64,000 bases of DNA from Salipiger marinus (GTDB taxonomy: Bacteria > Pseudomonadota > Alphaproteobacteria > Rhodobacterales > Rhodobacteraceae). The notes beneath the pieces were generated by a model. The model was not told the DNA's origin, ran no database searches, and saw only the letters and a program-made list of their open reading frames with translations. The DNA lies in assembly GCF_900100085.1 (NCBI RefSeq), contig NZ_FNEJ01000025.1, positions 1 to 64,000 of the forward strand, written 5' to 3'. The position numbers were made by a program, and so were the translations under genes. This document shows, in pieces, positions 45,507 through 53,923 of this stretch; within the stretch, counting starts at the first letter, position 1; each line of letters opens with the position of its first letter.

Positions 45507-47119
45507 GCGGGCAGGCCCGCGTCATGGGCCCAGCCCCCGCCGGGCACGGCGGCCAGCAGCTGCCGGGTATAGTCCTGCCGGGGCGACAGAAAGATGTCAT
45601 GCACGGTGCCGATCTCCACCAGTTTGCCTTTCTGCATGACCGCGATGCGGTCGCAGAGCTGTGCCGCGACCCGCAGGTCATGGGTGATGAACAGGATCGA
45701 CAGGTTCAGCCGGTCGCGCAGGTCGCGCAGCAGATCCAGCACCTGCGCCTGAATGGACACGTCGAGCGCGGAGACCGCCTCGTCCGCGATGATGAGGTCG
45801 GGATCCATGGCCAGCGCGCGGGCGATGCCGATGCGCTGGCGCTGGCCGCCGGAAAATTCATGCGGAAAGCGGCGGGCGGCATCGGCGCCAAGCCCCACGA
45901 TCTCCAGCAGGTCCCGCGCGCGGGCCTGTGCCTGCGCGCGCGGCACGCCTTTCTGGATCGGGCCGTCGGTCAGCGCGCCCATGATGCGCTGCCGCGGGTT
46001 GAGCGAGGCATAGGGATCCTGAAACACCATCTGCACCTTGTGGCGCTGCGCGCGCAGATCCTGTTCCGACAGCGCCGCCAGATCGACCCCGCCCACCAGC
46101 ACCTGCCCGCCATCGGGGGTGACCAGCCGCACGGCGGTGCGGCCCAGCGTGGATTTGCCGGACCCGCTTTCGCCGACCAGCCCCAGCACCTCGCCCCGGC
46201 CCACGGTGAGCGAGACGTCATCCACCGCGCGCACCTCGCGCACGGGGCGGAAAAGCCCGCCGCCGGTGCGGTAGATTTTGCGCAGCCCCTTGATTTCCAG
46301 CGCGGGCGTGTCGGCTTTGGGACGGGCGGGGGGCAGCCTGCCGGTGGGGATCGCGTCAAGCAGGCGGCGGGTGTACTCGTGCTGCGGATCGCCGAGCACC
46401 TGTGCTGCAGCGCCGCGTTCCACCACCCGGCCCTCGCGCATGACGATGACGGTATCGGCGATTTCCGCCACCACGCCGAAGTCATGGGTGATGAACATCA
46501 CCGCCATGCCGCGCCTGTCGCGCAGATCCAGCACCAGCCGCAGGATCTGCGCCTGCGTGGTGACATCAAGCGCCGTGGTCGGTTCGTCCGCGATCAGCAG
46601 GTCAGGCTCCAGCGCCAAGGCCATGGCGATCATGGCGCGCTGGCGCTGCCCGCCCGACAGCTGGAACGGATAGGCGCGGATGATCTTTTCCGGATCGGGC
46701 AGCCCCACCTCGCGCACCAGCGTAAGCGCCCGCATCCGCCGTTCGGCAGGGGAATAAAGATTGTGGGCGGCGAAGACCTCGGTGATCTGGTCGCCGATGC
46801 GCATCAGCGGGTTGAGCGCGGTCATCGGTTCCTGAAAGATCATCGCGATGCGGGCGCCGCGCAGCGCCTGTTTCTGCGGTTCGGGCAGGCGCAGCACGTC
46901 CTGATCCTGAAACAGCGCGCGCCCGGCCTTGACCGTGACGCCGGGGGGCAGCAGCCCCATCAGCGCATTGGCGGTCATGGATTTGCCGGAGCCGCTTTCG
47001 CCCACCACGCACAGGATCTGGCCCTTGTCGATGGTGAAGGACACGTCCTCGGTGGCGAAGGGCCGGTCGGCGCCGGGAGGCAGGCCGATGGTCAGATGTT
47101 CGATGGCCAGCGTGGTCAT
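45503..47119 (-). CDS. ABC transporter ATP-binding protein, duplicated NBD
   Basis: This 538-residue protein contains two fused DppD/DppF-type nucleotide-binding domains. NBD1 (about 1-255) has [16 protein letters not shown] and [16 protein letters not shown]2 (about 280-525) has [16 protein letters not shown] and [13 protein letters not shown]. Fused ATPases of this kind are common in dipeptide-type importers of proteobacteria. The ATG at 47119 overlaps the permease stop and the 3' end overlaps ghrA. It serves the permeases at 47116-48931. Confidence 0.92.
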   Translation of the reverse strand: MTTLAIEHLTIGLPPGADRPFATEDVSFTIDKGQILCVVGESGSGKSMTANALMGLLPPGVTVKAGRALFQDQDVLRLPEPQKQALRGARIAMIFQEPMTALNPLMRIGDQITEVFAAHNLYSPAERRMRALTLVREVGLPDPEKIIRAYPFQLSGGQRQRAMIAMALALEPDLLIADEPTTALDVTTQAQILRLVLDLRDRRGMAVMFITHDFGVVAEIADTVIVMREGRVVERGAAAQVLGDPQHEYTRRLLDAIPTGRLPPARPKADTPALEIKGLRKIYRTGGGLFRPVREVRAVDDVSLTVGRGEVLGLVGESGSGKSTLGRTAVRLVTPDGGQVLVGGVDLAALSEQDLRAQRHKVQMVFQDPYASLNPRQRIMGALTDGPIQKGVPRAQAQARARDLLEIVGLGADAARRFPHEFSGGQRQRIGIARALAMDPDLIIADEAVSALDVSIQAQVLDLLRDLRDRLNLSILFITHDLRVAAQLCDRIAVMQKGKLVEIGTVHDIFLSPRQDYTRQLLAAVPGGGWAHDAGLPA

Positions 47120-47961
47120 GGCTTTTGCCCCCTCTGGCGCAGATGCGGGTTCAGCGCGTCGTTCAGCCCCTCGCCGATCAGGTTCAGCGCCAGCACGGTG
47201 ATGATGATGGCAAGGCCGGGGAAGAAGGACAGCCACCATGCCGAGCGGATGACGGTGCGCGCCGCCCCGATCATGTAGCCCCAGCTGAGCGCGTTGGGAT
47301 CGCCCAGCCCCAGAAAGGACAGCGAGCTTTCCAGCAGGATCGCGGTGGCCACCATGAGCGAGGCCATGACGATGATCGGCGACACGGTGTTGGGCAGCAC
47401 CTGAGTCAGCAGGATGCGCGGTTTCGACAGGCCCGCCAGCCGCGCCGCATCGACAAATTCGCGGCGGCGCACCGACATGACCTCGGCCCGGACCAGACGG
47501 GCCACGGGGGGCCAGCTGACGATGGCGATGGCAAGCGTGATGCTGGCGAGCGTGGGTTCAAAGATCGCCACCAGCACGATGGCCAGCGCGAAGTTGGGGA
47601 TGGTCTGGAAGAATTCGGTGAAGCGCATGGCGCCTTCATCGACATAGCCGCCGTAGAACCCGGCCAGCGCCCCCAGCGGCACGCCGATCAGCAGCGCCAC
47701 CAGCGTCGAGACCAGCCCGACCAGCAGCGACACCTGCGCGCCATAGGCGAGCTGGGCGGCCACGTCCCGGCCCAGCGTGTCGGTGCCAAGCGGCAGGCCA
47801 TCCACGGCCATCGGCATCAGGAAGGGGCGCTGCACCATCTTCCACGGGCCGTTCGGGAACAGCACCGGGGCCAGCAGCGCCACGGCGATGACGGCGATCA
47901 GCAGCACCACGCCGACCAGCGCCGGTCTGTTGGAGGAAAAGCGTTTCCACATGTCAGGCAC
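47116..47961 (-). CDS. ABC transporter permease (DppC-like), second importer
   Basis: This 281-residue permease has a DppC pattern: PLGTDTLGRDVAAQLAYGAQVSLLVG, and the EAA loop AARLAGLSKPRILLTQVLPN, followed by SSLSFLGLG. Two starts are possible: GTG at 47961 (used here, with GGAG just upstream) and ATG at 47952. The 5' end overlaps the preceding permease by eight bases with the GTG start. It partners with the permease at 47954-48931. Confidence 0.9.
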   Translation of the reverse strand: MPDMWKRFSSNRPALVGVVLLIAVIAVALLAPVLFPNGPWKMVQRPFLMPMAVDGLPLGTDTLGRDVAAQLAYGAQVSLLVGLVSTLVALLIGVPLGALAGFYGGYVDEGAMRFTEFFQTIPNFALAIVLVAIFEPTLASITLAIAIVSWPPVARLVRAEVMSVRRREFVDAARLAGLSKPRILLTQVLPNTVSPIIVMASLMVATAILLESSLSFLGLGDPNALSWGYMIGAARTVIRSAWWLSFFPGLAIIITVLALNLIGEGLNDALNPHLRQRGQKP

Positions 47962-48931
47962 GCGCTCCGATCCGGGGATCGACGATCCGGTAAACGATGT
48001 CGGTCACGATGTTGAACAGGATGACCATGGCGGCGGAGACGAGGAAGACCCCGAGGATGGTGTTGTAATCCCGCGCGGCGAGGCTTTCGAACATCAGCCG
48101 CCCGATGCCGGGCCATGCAAAGACGGTTTCGGTCAGCACCGCGCCGCCCACCAGCTGCCCCGCCTGCAGGCCCGCCAGCGTCACCACCGGCAGGATGGCG
48201 TTGCGCAGGATGTGGCGGCGGCGGATGGCGGGGCCGGACAGGCCCTTGGCCTTGGCGGTTTTCACGAAGTCCGCCGTCGACACCTCCAGCATGGAGGCGC
48301 GGGTCATGCGCATGTAGACCGCCATGAAGAACAGCCCCAGCGTCAGCGCGGGCAGCACCAGATGTTTGGCGATGTCCAGCACGCGGGCGAACCCGCTGTA
48401 ACTGGCGCCCACGGTTTCATAGCCGAAGCCCGGCAGCCAGCCCAGCCAGACCGAAAACACCAGCACCGCCATCAGCGCCGCCCAGTAAAGCGGGGTGGCA
48501 TAGAACAGCAGCGCCAGCGTGGTCAGTGCTGAATCCGAGGCGCGGCCCACCCGGGCGGCGGCGGCCACGCCAAGGGCGATGCCGAAGACCAGCGAGATGA
48601 CAAAGGCGGTCAGCGTCAGCAGCAGCGTGGCGGGCAGGCGGTCGGCGATCAGGTCGATCACCGGCGCGCCCTGCCGGAAGCTGTAGCCCAGATCCAGCTG
48701 CAGGATGCCCCAGACATATTTTCCAAGCTGGACGTGAAAGGGCTGATCCAGCCCGAAGCGTTCGCGCAGCTGTTCGATCATCTGCGGATCGGCGGCGCCC
48801 GCCTCGCCCGCCAGCACCACGGCGGGATCGCCGGGGGCGGCATGGATCAGAAAGAAGTTCAGCACCGCGATGGCGAGCAGCGTCAGCAACGCCTTGGCCG
48901 TCCGCGACAGGATGGCAATAAAAACGGTCAT
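47954..48931 (-). CDS. ABC transporter permease (DppB-like), second importer
   Basis: This 325-residue integral membrane protein has the DppB-type pattern: N-terminal TVFIAILSRTAKALLTLLAI, HAAPGDPAVVLAG, and the EAA loop AKAKGLSGPAIRRRHILRNA, followed by GGAVLTETVFAWPGIG. It is preceded by the binding-protein gene, with a stem-loop in the 78-base gap that probably lowers permease expression relative to binding protein. Confidence 0.92.
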   Translation of the reverse strand: MTVFIAILSRTAKALLTLLAIAVLNFFLIHAAPGDPAVVLAGEAGAADPQMIEQLRERFGLDQPFHVQLGKYVWGILQLDLGYSFRQGAPVIDLIADRLPATLLLTLTAFVISLVFGIALGVAAAARVGRASDSALTTLALLFYATPLYWAALMAVLVFSVWLGWLPGFGYETVGASYSGFARVLDIAKHLVLPALTLGLFFMAVYMRMTRASMLEVSTADFVKTAKAKGLSGPAIRRRHILRNAILPVVTLAGLQAGQLVGGAVLTETVFAWPGIGRLMFESLAARDYNTILGVFLVSAAMVILFNIVTDIVYRIVDPRIGARA

Positions 48932-48980
48932 GCGCCCCCGGAAATCTGACGTGTAGGCGCCCCATGGCCGGGGCGGAAAA

Positions 48981-49002
48981 GGCGGGCCGGTCAGGGCCCG
49001 CC
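48981..49002 (-). terminator. stem-loop after the second binding-protein gene
   Basis: GGCGGGCC and its exact complement flank a six-base loop. On the minus strand it lies eight bases after the binding-protein stop and is followed by TTTT. It mirrors the stem-loop in the first ABC operon (39415-39446) and probably attenuates permease transcription. Confidence 0.7.
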
Positions 49003-49009
49003 GAGGGGG

Positions 49010-50557
49010 TTACTGTTCGATCCAGGCGTCGCGCAGACCGTCATTCACACCGATGGCGGTGGTCACCAGATCCTGAATTTCGCACCGGTAGATGGTGGGG
49101 AATTCCAGTTCCTGCAGCCATGCCACCGGGGCGTCATCGACGATTTCCTTCTGGATCTCGGCATAGGCGGCAGCGCGCTCTTCGGGCGTGACCATGCTGG
49201 CGGCGGCTTTCCACTTCTTGTCCAGCTCGGGGTTTTCATAACCCTCGACGTTGTTCCACGGGCTGCCCTTCTGGATCTGGTCCATGGTGTAGTTGCGCGA
49301 CACGCCAAGCGCCGGATCGCCGTATTGATAGAGATAGGTGAAGGCGAGGTCGTAATCCCATTGCGAGGTCTTTTCGTTCCAGCCCGCCACGTCGGAGCTG
49401 TCGATCTCGGCGTTGATGCCCGCCTCGTTGAGGTTCTGGCGCACCGCTTCGGCCCAGCGTTGCCATGTCTCGCCATAGGGAAGGGGCAGAATGCGGACGG
49501 TTTCGCCGTCATAGCCCATCTCGGCCAGCAGTTCCTTGGCCTTGTCGGGGTTGTAGTCGTATTGCGTGACCTCGTTGGTGTAGAAATTGGTGGCGGAGGC
49601 GACCGGGCCGGTCGCGACCGTGCCGAAGCCGTTCCACACCACGTCCTTCACGAAGTTGCGGTCCATGGCATACATCACCGCCTGCCGGAAGCGCACGTCC
49701 GAGGTGGGCCCTTCGCGGTTGTTCATCCACATCCATGCCAGCGGCGCGAAAAACTCCCAGCCCTTGCCGGTGGAGCAGACGCCCTCCAGTTCGGTGAGGC
49801 GCGGCACATCCCAGTTTTCCACCGACCCGCCGGGCAGCACGTCCACCTCGCCGGTTTCGAAGGCGACGGCGCGCGAGGCGGCATCGGGGATCACGCGGTA
49901 GAACACCTCGTCCAGATAGGGCAGGCCGTCGATGTAGTAATCCTCGTTCTTCACAAGGTGGATGTGGCTGCCCTTGACCCATTCCTGAAACTTGAAGGGG
50001 CCGGTGCCGATCGGCGTCGCGTTCATCTCGTTGTTGGCGTAATCGGTGCCGTCGTAGATGTGCTTGGGCACGATGGGCATGGTGCCCGCCTCGAAGGCGT
50101 TGATGAAGGGGCCGAAGGGTTCGCGCAGCTGGAACACCACGGTCAGGTCATCGGGGGCGGTGATGCTGTCCACATAGGCCAGCGAGGCGCGCAGCCGGGC
50201 ATGGGTTTCGCGCAGGAAGACATCGGCGGAAAACACCACATCCTCGGCGGTGAAGGGCGTGCCGTCATGCCAGAGCACGCCTTCGTTCAGGTGGAAGGTA
50301 TAGGTCAGCCCGTCTTCGGAGATCTCCCACTCCTTGGCCAGCGAGGGCATGGGCGACAGGTCGGAATCGTAGCGCAGCAGGCTTTCATAGATGTCGCCCG
50401 CCACCAGCTGGGTGGGGCCGTTCTGCAGCAGGCCCATCATCAGCCCCGGCGGTTCGGGCTGCACGACGATGTCGAGCCGCCCGCCGGATTGCTGCGCGGC
50501 CAGCGGCGCCGCAAGCGCTGCGGCGATGAGGAATGTGGTTGTCTTGAGATATGTCAT
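49010..50557 (-). CDS. dipeptide-type ABC substrate-binding protein, Sec signal
   Basis: This 515-residue periplasmic protein belongs to the SBP_bac_5 family. The Sec signal is short (MTYLKTTTFLIAAALAAPLA, cleaved before QQSGG). Family landmarks are ESLLRYDSDLSPMPSLAKEWEISEDGLTY, WHDGTPFTAEDVVFSADVF and GTGPFKFQEW. It is preceded by a palindrome-containing gap after the aldolase gene. The ligand is unknown; the neighbours suggest a small amide or peptide-like compound. Confidence 0.9.
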   Translation of the reverse strand: MTYLKTTTFLIAAALAAPLAAQQSGGRLDIVVQPEPPGLMMGLLQNGPTQLVAGDIYESLLRYDSDLSPMPSLAKEWEISEDGLTYTFHLNEGVLWHDGTPFTAEDVVFSADVFLRETHARLRASLAYVDSITAPDDLTVVFQLREPFGPFINAFEAGTMPIVPKHIYDGTDYANNEMNATPIGTGPFKFQEWVKGSHIHLVKNEDYYIDGLPYLDEVFYRVIPDAASRAVAFETGEVDVLPGGSVENWDVPRLTELEGVCSTGKGWEFFAPLAWMWMNNREGPTSDVRFRQAVMYAMDRNFVKDVVWNGFGTVATGPVASATNFYTNEVTQYDYNPDKAKELLAEMGYDGETVRILPLPYGETWQRWAEAVRQNLNEAGINAEIDSSDVAGWNEKTSQWDYDLAFTYLYQYGDPALGVSRNYTMDQIQKGSPWNNVEGYENPELDKKWKAAASMVTPEERAAAYAEIQKEIVDDAPVAWLQELEFPTIYRCEIQDLVTTAIGVNDGLRDAWIEQ

Positions 50558-50607
50558 GGAACGTCCCTGTTGTTTTTGTCTGCTTTGCTTTGAAAGTCAG
50601 GTGCGCG

Positions 50608-50625
50608 CCGCCCCCATGGGGGCGG
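50608..50625. repeat. 18-base palindrome before the second binding-protein gene
   Basis: CCGCCCCC-AT-GGGGGCGG is a perfect palindrome in the 76-base gap between aldolase and binding protein. No T tract follows on the minus strand, so it is more likely an mRNA stem-loop or a protein site than a terminator. Confidence 0.5.
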
Positions 50626-50633
50626 GCACGGCG

Positions 50634-51404
50634 TCAGGCCCGGAAGTCGGGGGCGTGGCGTTCAAGGCGGCGCAGATGCGCGGCCCATTCCGGATCCGGC
50701 TTGCCGCGCAGTTCGATGCCGTCATAAGCGGACTGATACTGGCGCGCGGTGTGTTCGGCGACATCGGCGGGAATTTCCAGCGGCGTCAGCCCCATGCCAA
50801 GCGCTGCCACCTGCGCCTTGCACGACCGTTCAAGGTTCAGCGCCAGCTTCACCGCCTCGGCCACCGACCGGCCCAGCAGCAGCGTGCCATGGTTGCGCAG
50901 CAGCATGACCTGCCGGTCACCCAGATCGGCGACGATGCGTTCCCGTTCCGCCAGATCCAGCGCGATGCCTTCGTAATCGTGAAAGGCGATGCGGTCATGG
51001 AACTGCGCCGACCACTGGTTGAGGCTGAGCAGGCCCTCGCGCACCGAGGACACCGCCACCCCGGCCACGGTATGGGTGTGCAGCACGCAGGCGGCATCAT
51101 GCCGGGCCATGTGCACGGCGGAATGGATGGTGAAGCCCGCCGCATTCACCCCCGCGCCATAGGGATCGTCGATCACCGCGCCGGAGTCGTCGATGGTCAC
51201 GAGGTTGGAGGCGGTGACCTCGTCGAAGCGCAGGCCATAGGGGTTCAGCAGGAACCGCTTTTCGCCGCCCGGACCGTCGGGCAGGCGGGCGGAGACATGG
51301 GTGTAGATGCCGTCATCCATCCCTTCGAGCGCAATCAGGCGATAGGCGGCAGCCAGATCGCGGCGGATGTCGTGAACAGCGGAGGAAGAGGCTCCGTCGG
51401 CCAT
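50634..51404 (-). CDS. class II aldolase/adducin family protein
   Basis: This 256-residue protein has the class II aldolase fold, a zinc enzyme that cleaves or forms carbon-carbon bonds in hydroxy or sugar acids. The zinc-site His residues lie in HTHTVAGVAV and in LLRNHGTLLLG, with HSAVHMARHDAACVL ahead of them. The ATG at 51404 has AAGGAG six bases upstream. It is the first gene of the second ABC operon and divergent from the GntR regulator. The substrate is not known. Confidence 0.88.
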   Translation of the reverse strand: MADGASSSAVHDIRRDLAAAYRLIALEGMDDGIYTHVSARLPDGPGGEKRFLLNPYGLRFDEVTASNLVTIDDSGAVIDDPYGAGVNAAGFTIHSAVHMARHDAACVLHTHTVAGVAVSSVREGLLSLNQWSAQFHDRIAFHDYEGIALDLAERERIVADLGDRQVMLLRNHGTLLLGRSVAEAVKLALNLERSCKAQVAALGMGLTPLEIPADVAEHTARQYQSAYDGIELRGKPDPEWAAHLRRLERHAPDFRA

Positions 51405-51502
51405 GGGGGCTCCTTGATCGGTGTCCGCGGCGGCCCGGAACGGCCGCCGGCGGGATCCTGTAAACCGAAGTAAGGCCGCGTGCGCCGCATCGGTCAAGCA
51501 AA

Positions 51503-51512
51503 TTGTCGACAA
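51503..51512. promoter_or_regulatory. candidate GntR operator
   Basis: TTGTCGACAA is a perfect ten-base palindrome in the 158-base divergent gap between the aldolase and GntR genes. GntR proteins of the FadR branch commonly bind TNGT-N3-ACNA sites, which this resembles. It could control both directions. A TTG here would also open the GntR frame, but no ribosome site supports it. Confidence 0.55.
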
Positions 51513-51562
51513 AACTGCAATCCGCCGATAGGCTGGGGAAAATCGAGGCAGCCGTTTCCCCC

Positions 51563-52261
51563 ATGATCCCCATTCCATCTTCTTCCGGTTTTCAGCCGCT
51601 TGACCGCGAAGGGCTGGTGCAGCGCGTCGCGCGTCTGCTGGGCAAGGCCATCATCACCGGCCAGCTGGCGCCGGGGGCGCGGCTGTCCGAATCGGTGGTG
51701 GCGCGCGATCTTGGCGTCAGCCGCGCGCCGGTGCGCGAGGCGGCGCGGCTCTTGGAAAATTCGGGGCTGGTGACCTATCACGCCAATCGCGGATTTTTTG
51801 TGCGCAAGATCTCGGCGGAGGAGCTGGATCACCTGTATGAACTGCGCATCGTCATCGAACTGGCCGCCGCGCGGCGGATGATCGACCAAGGCCAGCCGGA
51901 GCCGGTGGCGGCGCTGGCCGCACAGCTGCAGGCGCTGCACCGGGTCGCGGCGCCGGGGGTCGACATGCTGACGCAGGTGGAGGCGGACATGCAGTTTCAC
52001 CGCCTGCTCTGTTCAGGCAGCGGCAATCCGAAATTTCTGGCGGTGTTCGACCAGATCGCGGCAGAAACCGAGTTTTCCATCATGGTGATCGGGCAGCTTT
52101 ACGACGATCCGCTGAAGATGGCCGAGACCCACGAGCCGATCCTGGACGCGCTTCAGGCCGGGGATGCCCCCCGCGCCGAGGCGGCGATCCGCTATCACAT
52201 CGGTGTGGCGCGGGAGATGGTGACCCGGCAGTTCCGCGATCTGGAGACGGGCGCGGGCTAG
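51563..52261 (+). CDS. GntR family regulator (FadR/FCD type)
   Basis: This 232-residue regulator has an N-terminal GntR winged helix (about residues 10-75; LSESVVARDLGVSRAPVREAARLLENSG) and an all-helical FCD effector domain (ELDHLYELRIVIELAAARRM; HEPILDALQAGDA). FCD-type regulators usually respond to carboxylic acids. The start at ATG 51563 lacks a strong ribosome site, so the N-terminus is tentative. It is divergent from the aldolase-ABC-amidase operon and is the obvious candidate regulator. Confidence 0.88.
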   Translation: MIPIPSSSGFQPLDREGLVQRVARLLGKAIITGQLAPGARLSESVVARDLGVSRAPVREAARLLENSGLVTYHANRGFFVRKISAEELDHLYELRIVIELAAARRMIDQGQPEPVAALAAQLQALHRVAAPGVDMLTQVEADMQFHRLLCSGSGNPKFLAVFDQIAAETEFSIMVIGQLYDDPLKMAETHEPILDALQAGDAPRAEAAIRYHIGVAREMVTRQFRDLETGAG

Positions 52262-52278
52262 ACCGGGGCAGGGGGGCC

Positions 52279-52305
52279 TTGCCAGACTCTCAATTGAGAT
52301 ACATA
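52279..52305 (+). promoter_or_regulatory. likely promoter of the toxin-antitoxin genes
   Basis: TTGCCA (52279-52284) and TACATA (52300-52305), 15 bases apart, lie about 30 bases before the antitoxin ATG. A -10 of CATATT two bases later would give a 17-base spacer. The spacer contains the 12-base palindrome at 52288-52299. Confidence 0.45.
52288..52299. promoter_or_regulatory. palindromic operator TCTCAATTGAGA
   Basis: A perfect 12-base palindrome sits between the promoter elements of the toxin-antitoxin pair. This is the expected place for binding by the antitoxin or its complex, so autorepression is likely. Confidence 0.6.
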
Positions 52306-52333
52306 TTCCTCCGGTCAGGAAAGGAGTCCTCCG

Positions 52334-52627
52334 ATGCCCGCGCAGACCTCGATGATCCATGTCCGTGTTGATGACCGGCTCAAGGCGCAGGCGACGGATG
52401 CGCTGGCCGGGGTCGGGCTGACCCTGTCTGACGCGGTGCGCATCCTGCTGACCCGTGTGGCCGCCGAAGGCGGGATGCCCGCCGGGCTGACCGCGGATCC
52501 GGATGTGTATGATGCGTGGTTCCGGGCCAAGGTGCAGCAGGCGCTGGCTGATCCCGCCCCGGCCACGCCCCATGCGCAGGTGATGGACGCGGCGCGCGCC
52601 CTGATCGACGCCAAGCGCCGTGCCTGA
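52334..52627 (+). CDS. relB: RelB/DinJ family antitoxin
   Basis: This 97-residue protein has the ribbon-helix-helix N-terminus of RelB/DinJ antitoxins (MIHVRVDDRLKAQATDALAGVGLTLSDAVRILLTRVAAEGGMP). The C-terminal half probably wraps the toxin. GGAG lies about eight bases before the ATG. It overlaps the toxin gene by eight bases. The module sits on a replicon with its own replication genes, consistent with a plasmid-addiction role. Confidence 0.88.
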   Translation: MPAQTSMIHVRVDDRLKAQATDALAGVGLTLSDAVRILLTRVAAEGGMPAGLTADPDVYDAWFRAKVQQALADPAPATPHAQVMDAARALIDAKRRA

Positions 52628-52895
52628 ACTTGTATGGAAGGCGCCGGCGGTGGCCGACCTTCTGGCCATCGTCGATTATATCTCTGACGACAATCCCGAT
52701 GCGGCGCTGGCGCTGATGGCAGAAATCCATGCCAAGGTCGCGCGGCTGCCCGACCATCCCAAGCGCTGCCGCCCCGGTCGGGTCGAGGGCACGCGCGAAC
52801 TGGTCATCCGCCCGAATTACCTTGTGGTCTATGCCGAAACACCGGAGGCGGTGACCATCCTGCGCGTGCTTCATGCCGCGCAGATGTGGCCCTGA
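52620..52895 (+). CDS. RelE/ParE family toxin
   Basis: This 91-residue protein has the RelE/ParE toxin fold signature: APAVADLLAIVDYISDDNPDAALALMAEI and the C-terminal TRELVIRPNYLVVYAETPEAVTILRVLHAAQMWP. It starts with GTG at 52620, overlapping the antitoxin stop. RelE-like toxins cleave mRNA on the ribosome, ParE-like ones poison gyrase; this sequence does not decide between them. It is intact and coupled to its antitoxin. Confidence 0.88.
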   Translation: MPELVWKAPAVADLLAIVDYISDDNPDAALALMAEIHAKVARLPDHPKRCRPGRVEGTRELVIRPNYLVVYAETPEAVTILRVLHAAQMWP

Positions 52896-52903
52896 TCCGC
52901 CGC

Positions 52904-53806
52904 TCAGCCGCGGCAGGCTGACCAGATGAGGTCGCGCAGCCAGCGGTGCATGGCGGAGGCATTGGTATGCGCGGCCCAGACCAGCGAGACGTCGAACCGG
53001 CCCCGGAACGGGCTGGGGGCCAGCGTCAGGGTTTCGGCGTCGCGCGCGCCAAGGCGGCGCGGGATGGTGGCGACAAGGTCCGATCCGGCAATCAGCGTGC
53101 CAAGCCCCGCCGGGCTGGGCACGACGATGGTGGGGGTCAGACGGTGGCCCGCCGCCTCCAGCTCGCGCAGGAAGGCGGACTGCCAGCCCGCGCCGTAGTC
53201 GATCAGCACGTGGTTCAGCGAAAGGTAGCGGTCGGCATCCAGCGGCGTGCGGGCCAGCGGATGGCCCGGATCCATCAGGCAGGCATATTCCTCGCCATAA
53301 AGCCGCCGGGAATGAAAGCCGGATTCCGCCCGTTCGAACGGGCCGATCAGCACGTCGGCCTCGCGCCGCAGCAGCCGCAGATGGCCGTCGCTGAGCGAGC
53401 TGATGACCTTGACCGTCATCTTGGGCGCCACCTGCCGGATCGCCGCGACGATGCCGGGGATCAGCAGGACACGTTCGTAATAATTGCAGGCAATCGTGAC
53501 GTTCTGCGTGGCCTGTCCCGGCGCAAAGGCGTCGGGCTGCAGCATCTCGTCCAGCATGCCGAGCATCTGCAGGGATTTGGCGAGGATCTCCTCGCAGCGG
53601 TCGGTGGCCACCTGCCGCCCGCCTTCGCGCACGAAGAGCGGATCCTGAAAGCAGGCGCGCAGCTTGCCGATGGTGTAGCTGACGGCGGACTGGTTGACGT
53701 TCAGCTTTTCGGCGGCGGCGGTGAAGGATCCCAGTTCATGCACCACGCGCAGCATGTCGAGCGCGGCAAAATCGATGCTGGCCGGGTTGGGCGGGCTGGC
53801 GGGCAT
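52904..53806 (-). CDS. LysR family transcriptional regulator
   Basis: This 300-residue protein has a LysR winged helix-turn-helix at its N-terminus (about residues 10-65; LGSFTAAAEKLNVNQSAVSYTIGKLR) and a two-domain effector-binding part. It is of the NodD/PcpR-like type. ATG at 53806 is chosen since the HTH begins soon after; an ATG about 25 codons upstream would give an unusual Pro- and Arg-rich extension. It is divergent from the P450 operon, so it is the likely regulator of that operon. Its convergent neighbour, the toxin gene, ends eight bases away. Confidence 0.88.
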   Translation of the reverse strand: MPASPPNPASIDFAALDMLRVVHELGSFTAAAEKLNVNQSAVSYTIGKLRACFQDPLFVREGGRQVATDRCEEILAKSLQMLGMLDEMLQPDAFAPGQATQNVTIACNYYERVLLIPGIVAAIRQVAPKMTVKVISSLSDGHLRLLRREADVLIGPFERAESGFHSRRLYGEEYACLMDPGHPLARTPLDADRYLSLNHVLIDYGAGWQSAFLRELEAAGHRLTPTIVVPSPAGLGTLIAGSDLVATIPRRLGARDAETLTLAPSPFRGRFDVSLVWAAHTNASAMHRWLRDLIWSACRG

Positions 53807-53839
53807 CCTGTCTGGTCTCCGGGCGCCATCTGATTTTCT

Positions 53840-53861
53840 GATGGGATATAACCATTCCATC
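53840..53861. promoter_or_regulatory. candidate LysR binding site
   Basis: GATGG (53840-53844) and CCATC (53857-53861) face each other across 12 bases, and ATGG/CCAT also pair across an AT-rich core. It lies between the LysR and P450 starts, where LysR regulators normally bind. The match to the T-N11-A rule is loose. Confidence 0.4.
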
Positions 53862-53923
53862 GTATTGATGCGCAAGCCCTGCATCTTTTAAGCCGGATCC
53901 GGAGGAGACTTTGGGAGGAGTTC

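Noticed and set aside
45503-47119. DEAVSALD in place of DEPTSALD in the second ATPase domain
   Set aside because: Ala at that position is common in dipeptide-type ATPases, so it is not evidence of inactivity.
50608-50625. Palindrome before the second binding protein as a terminator
   Set aside because: There is no T run on the minus strand and the next gene continues the operon; listed only as a repeat.
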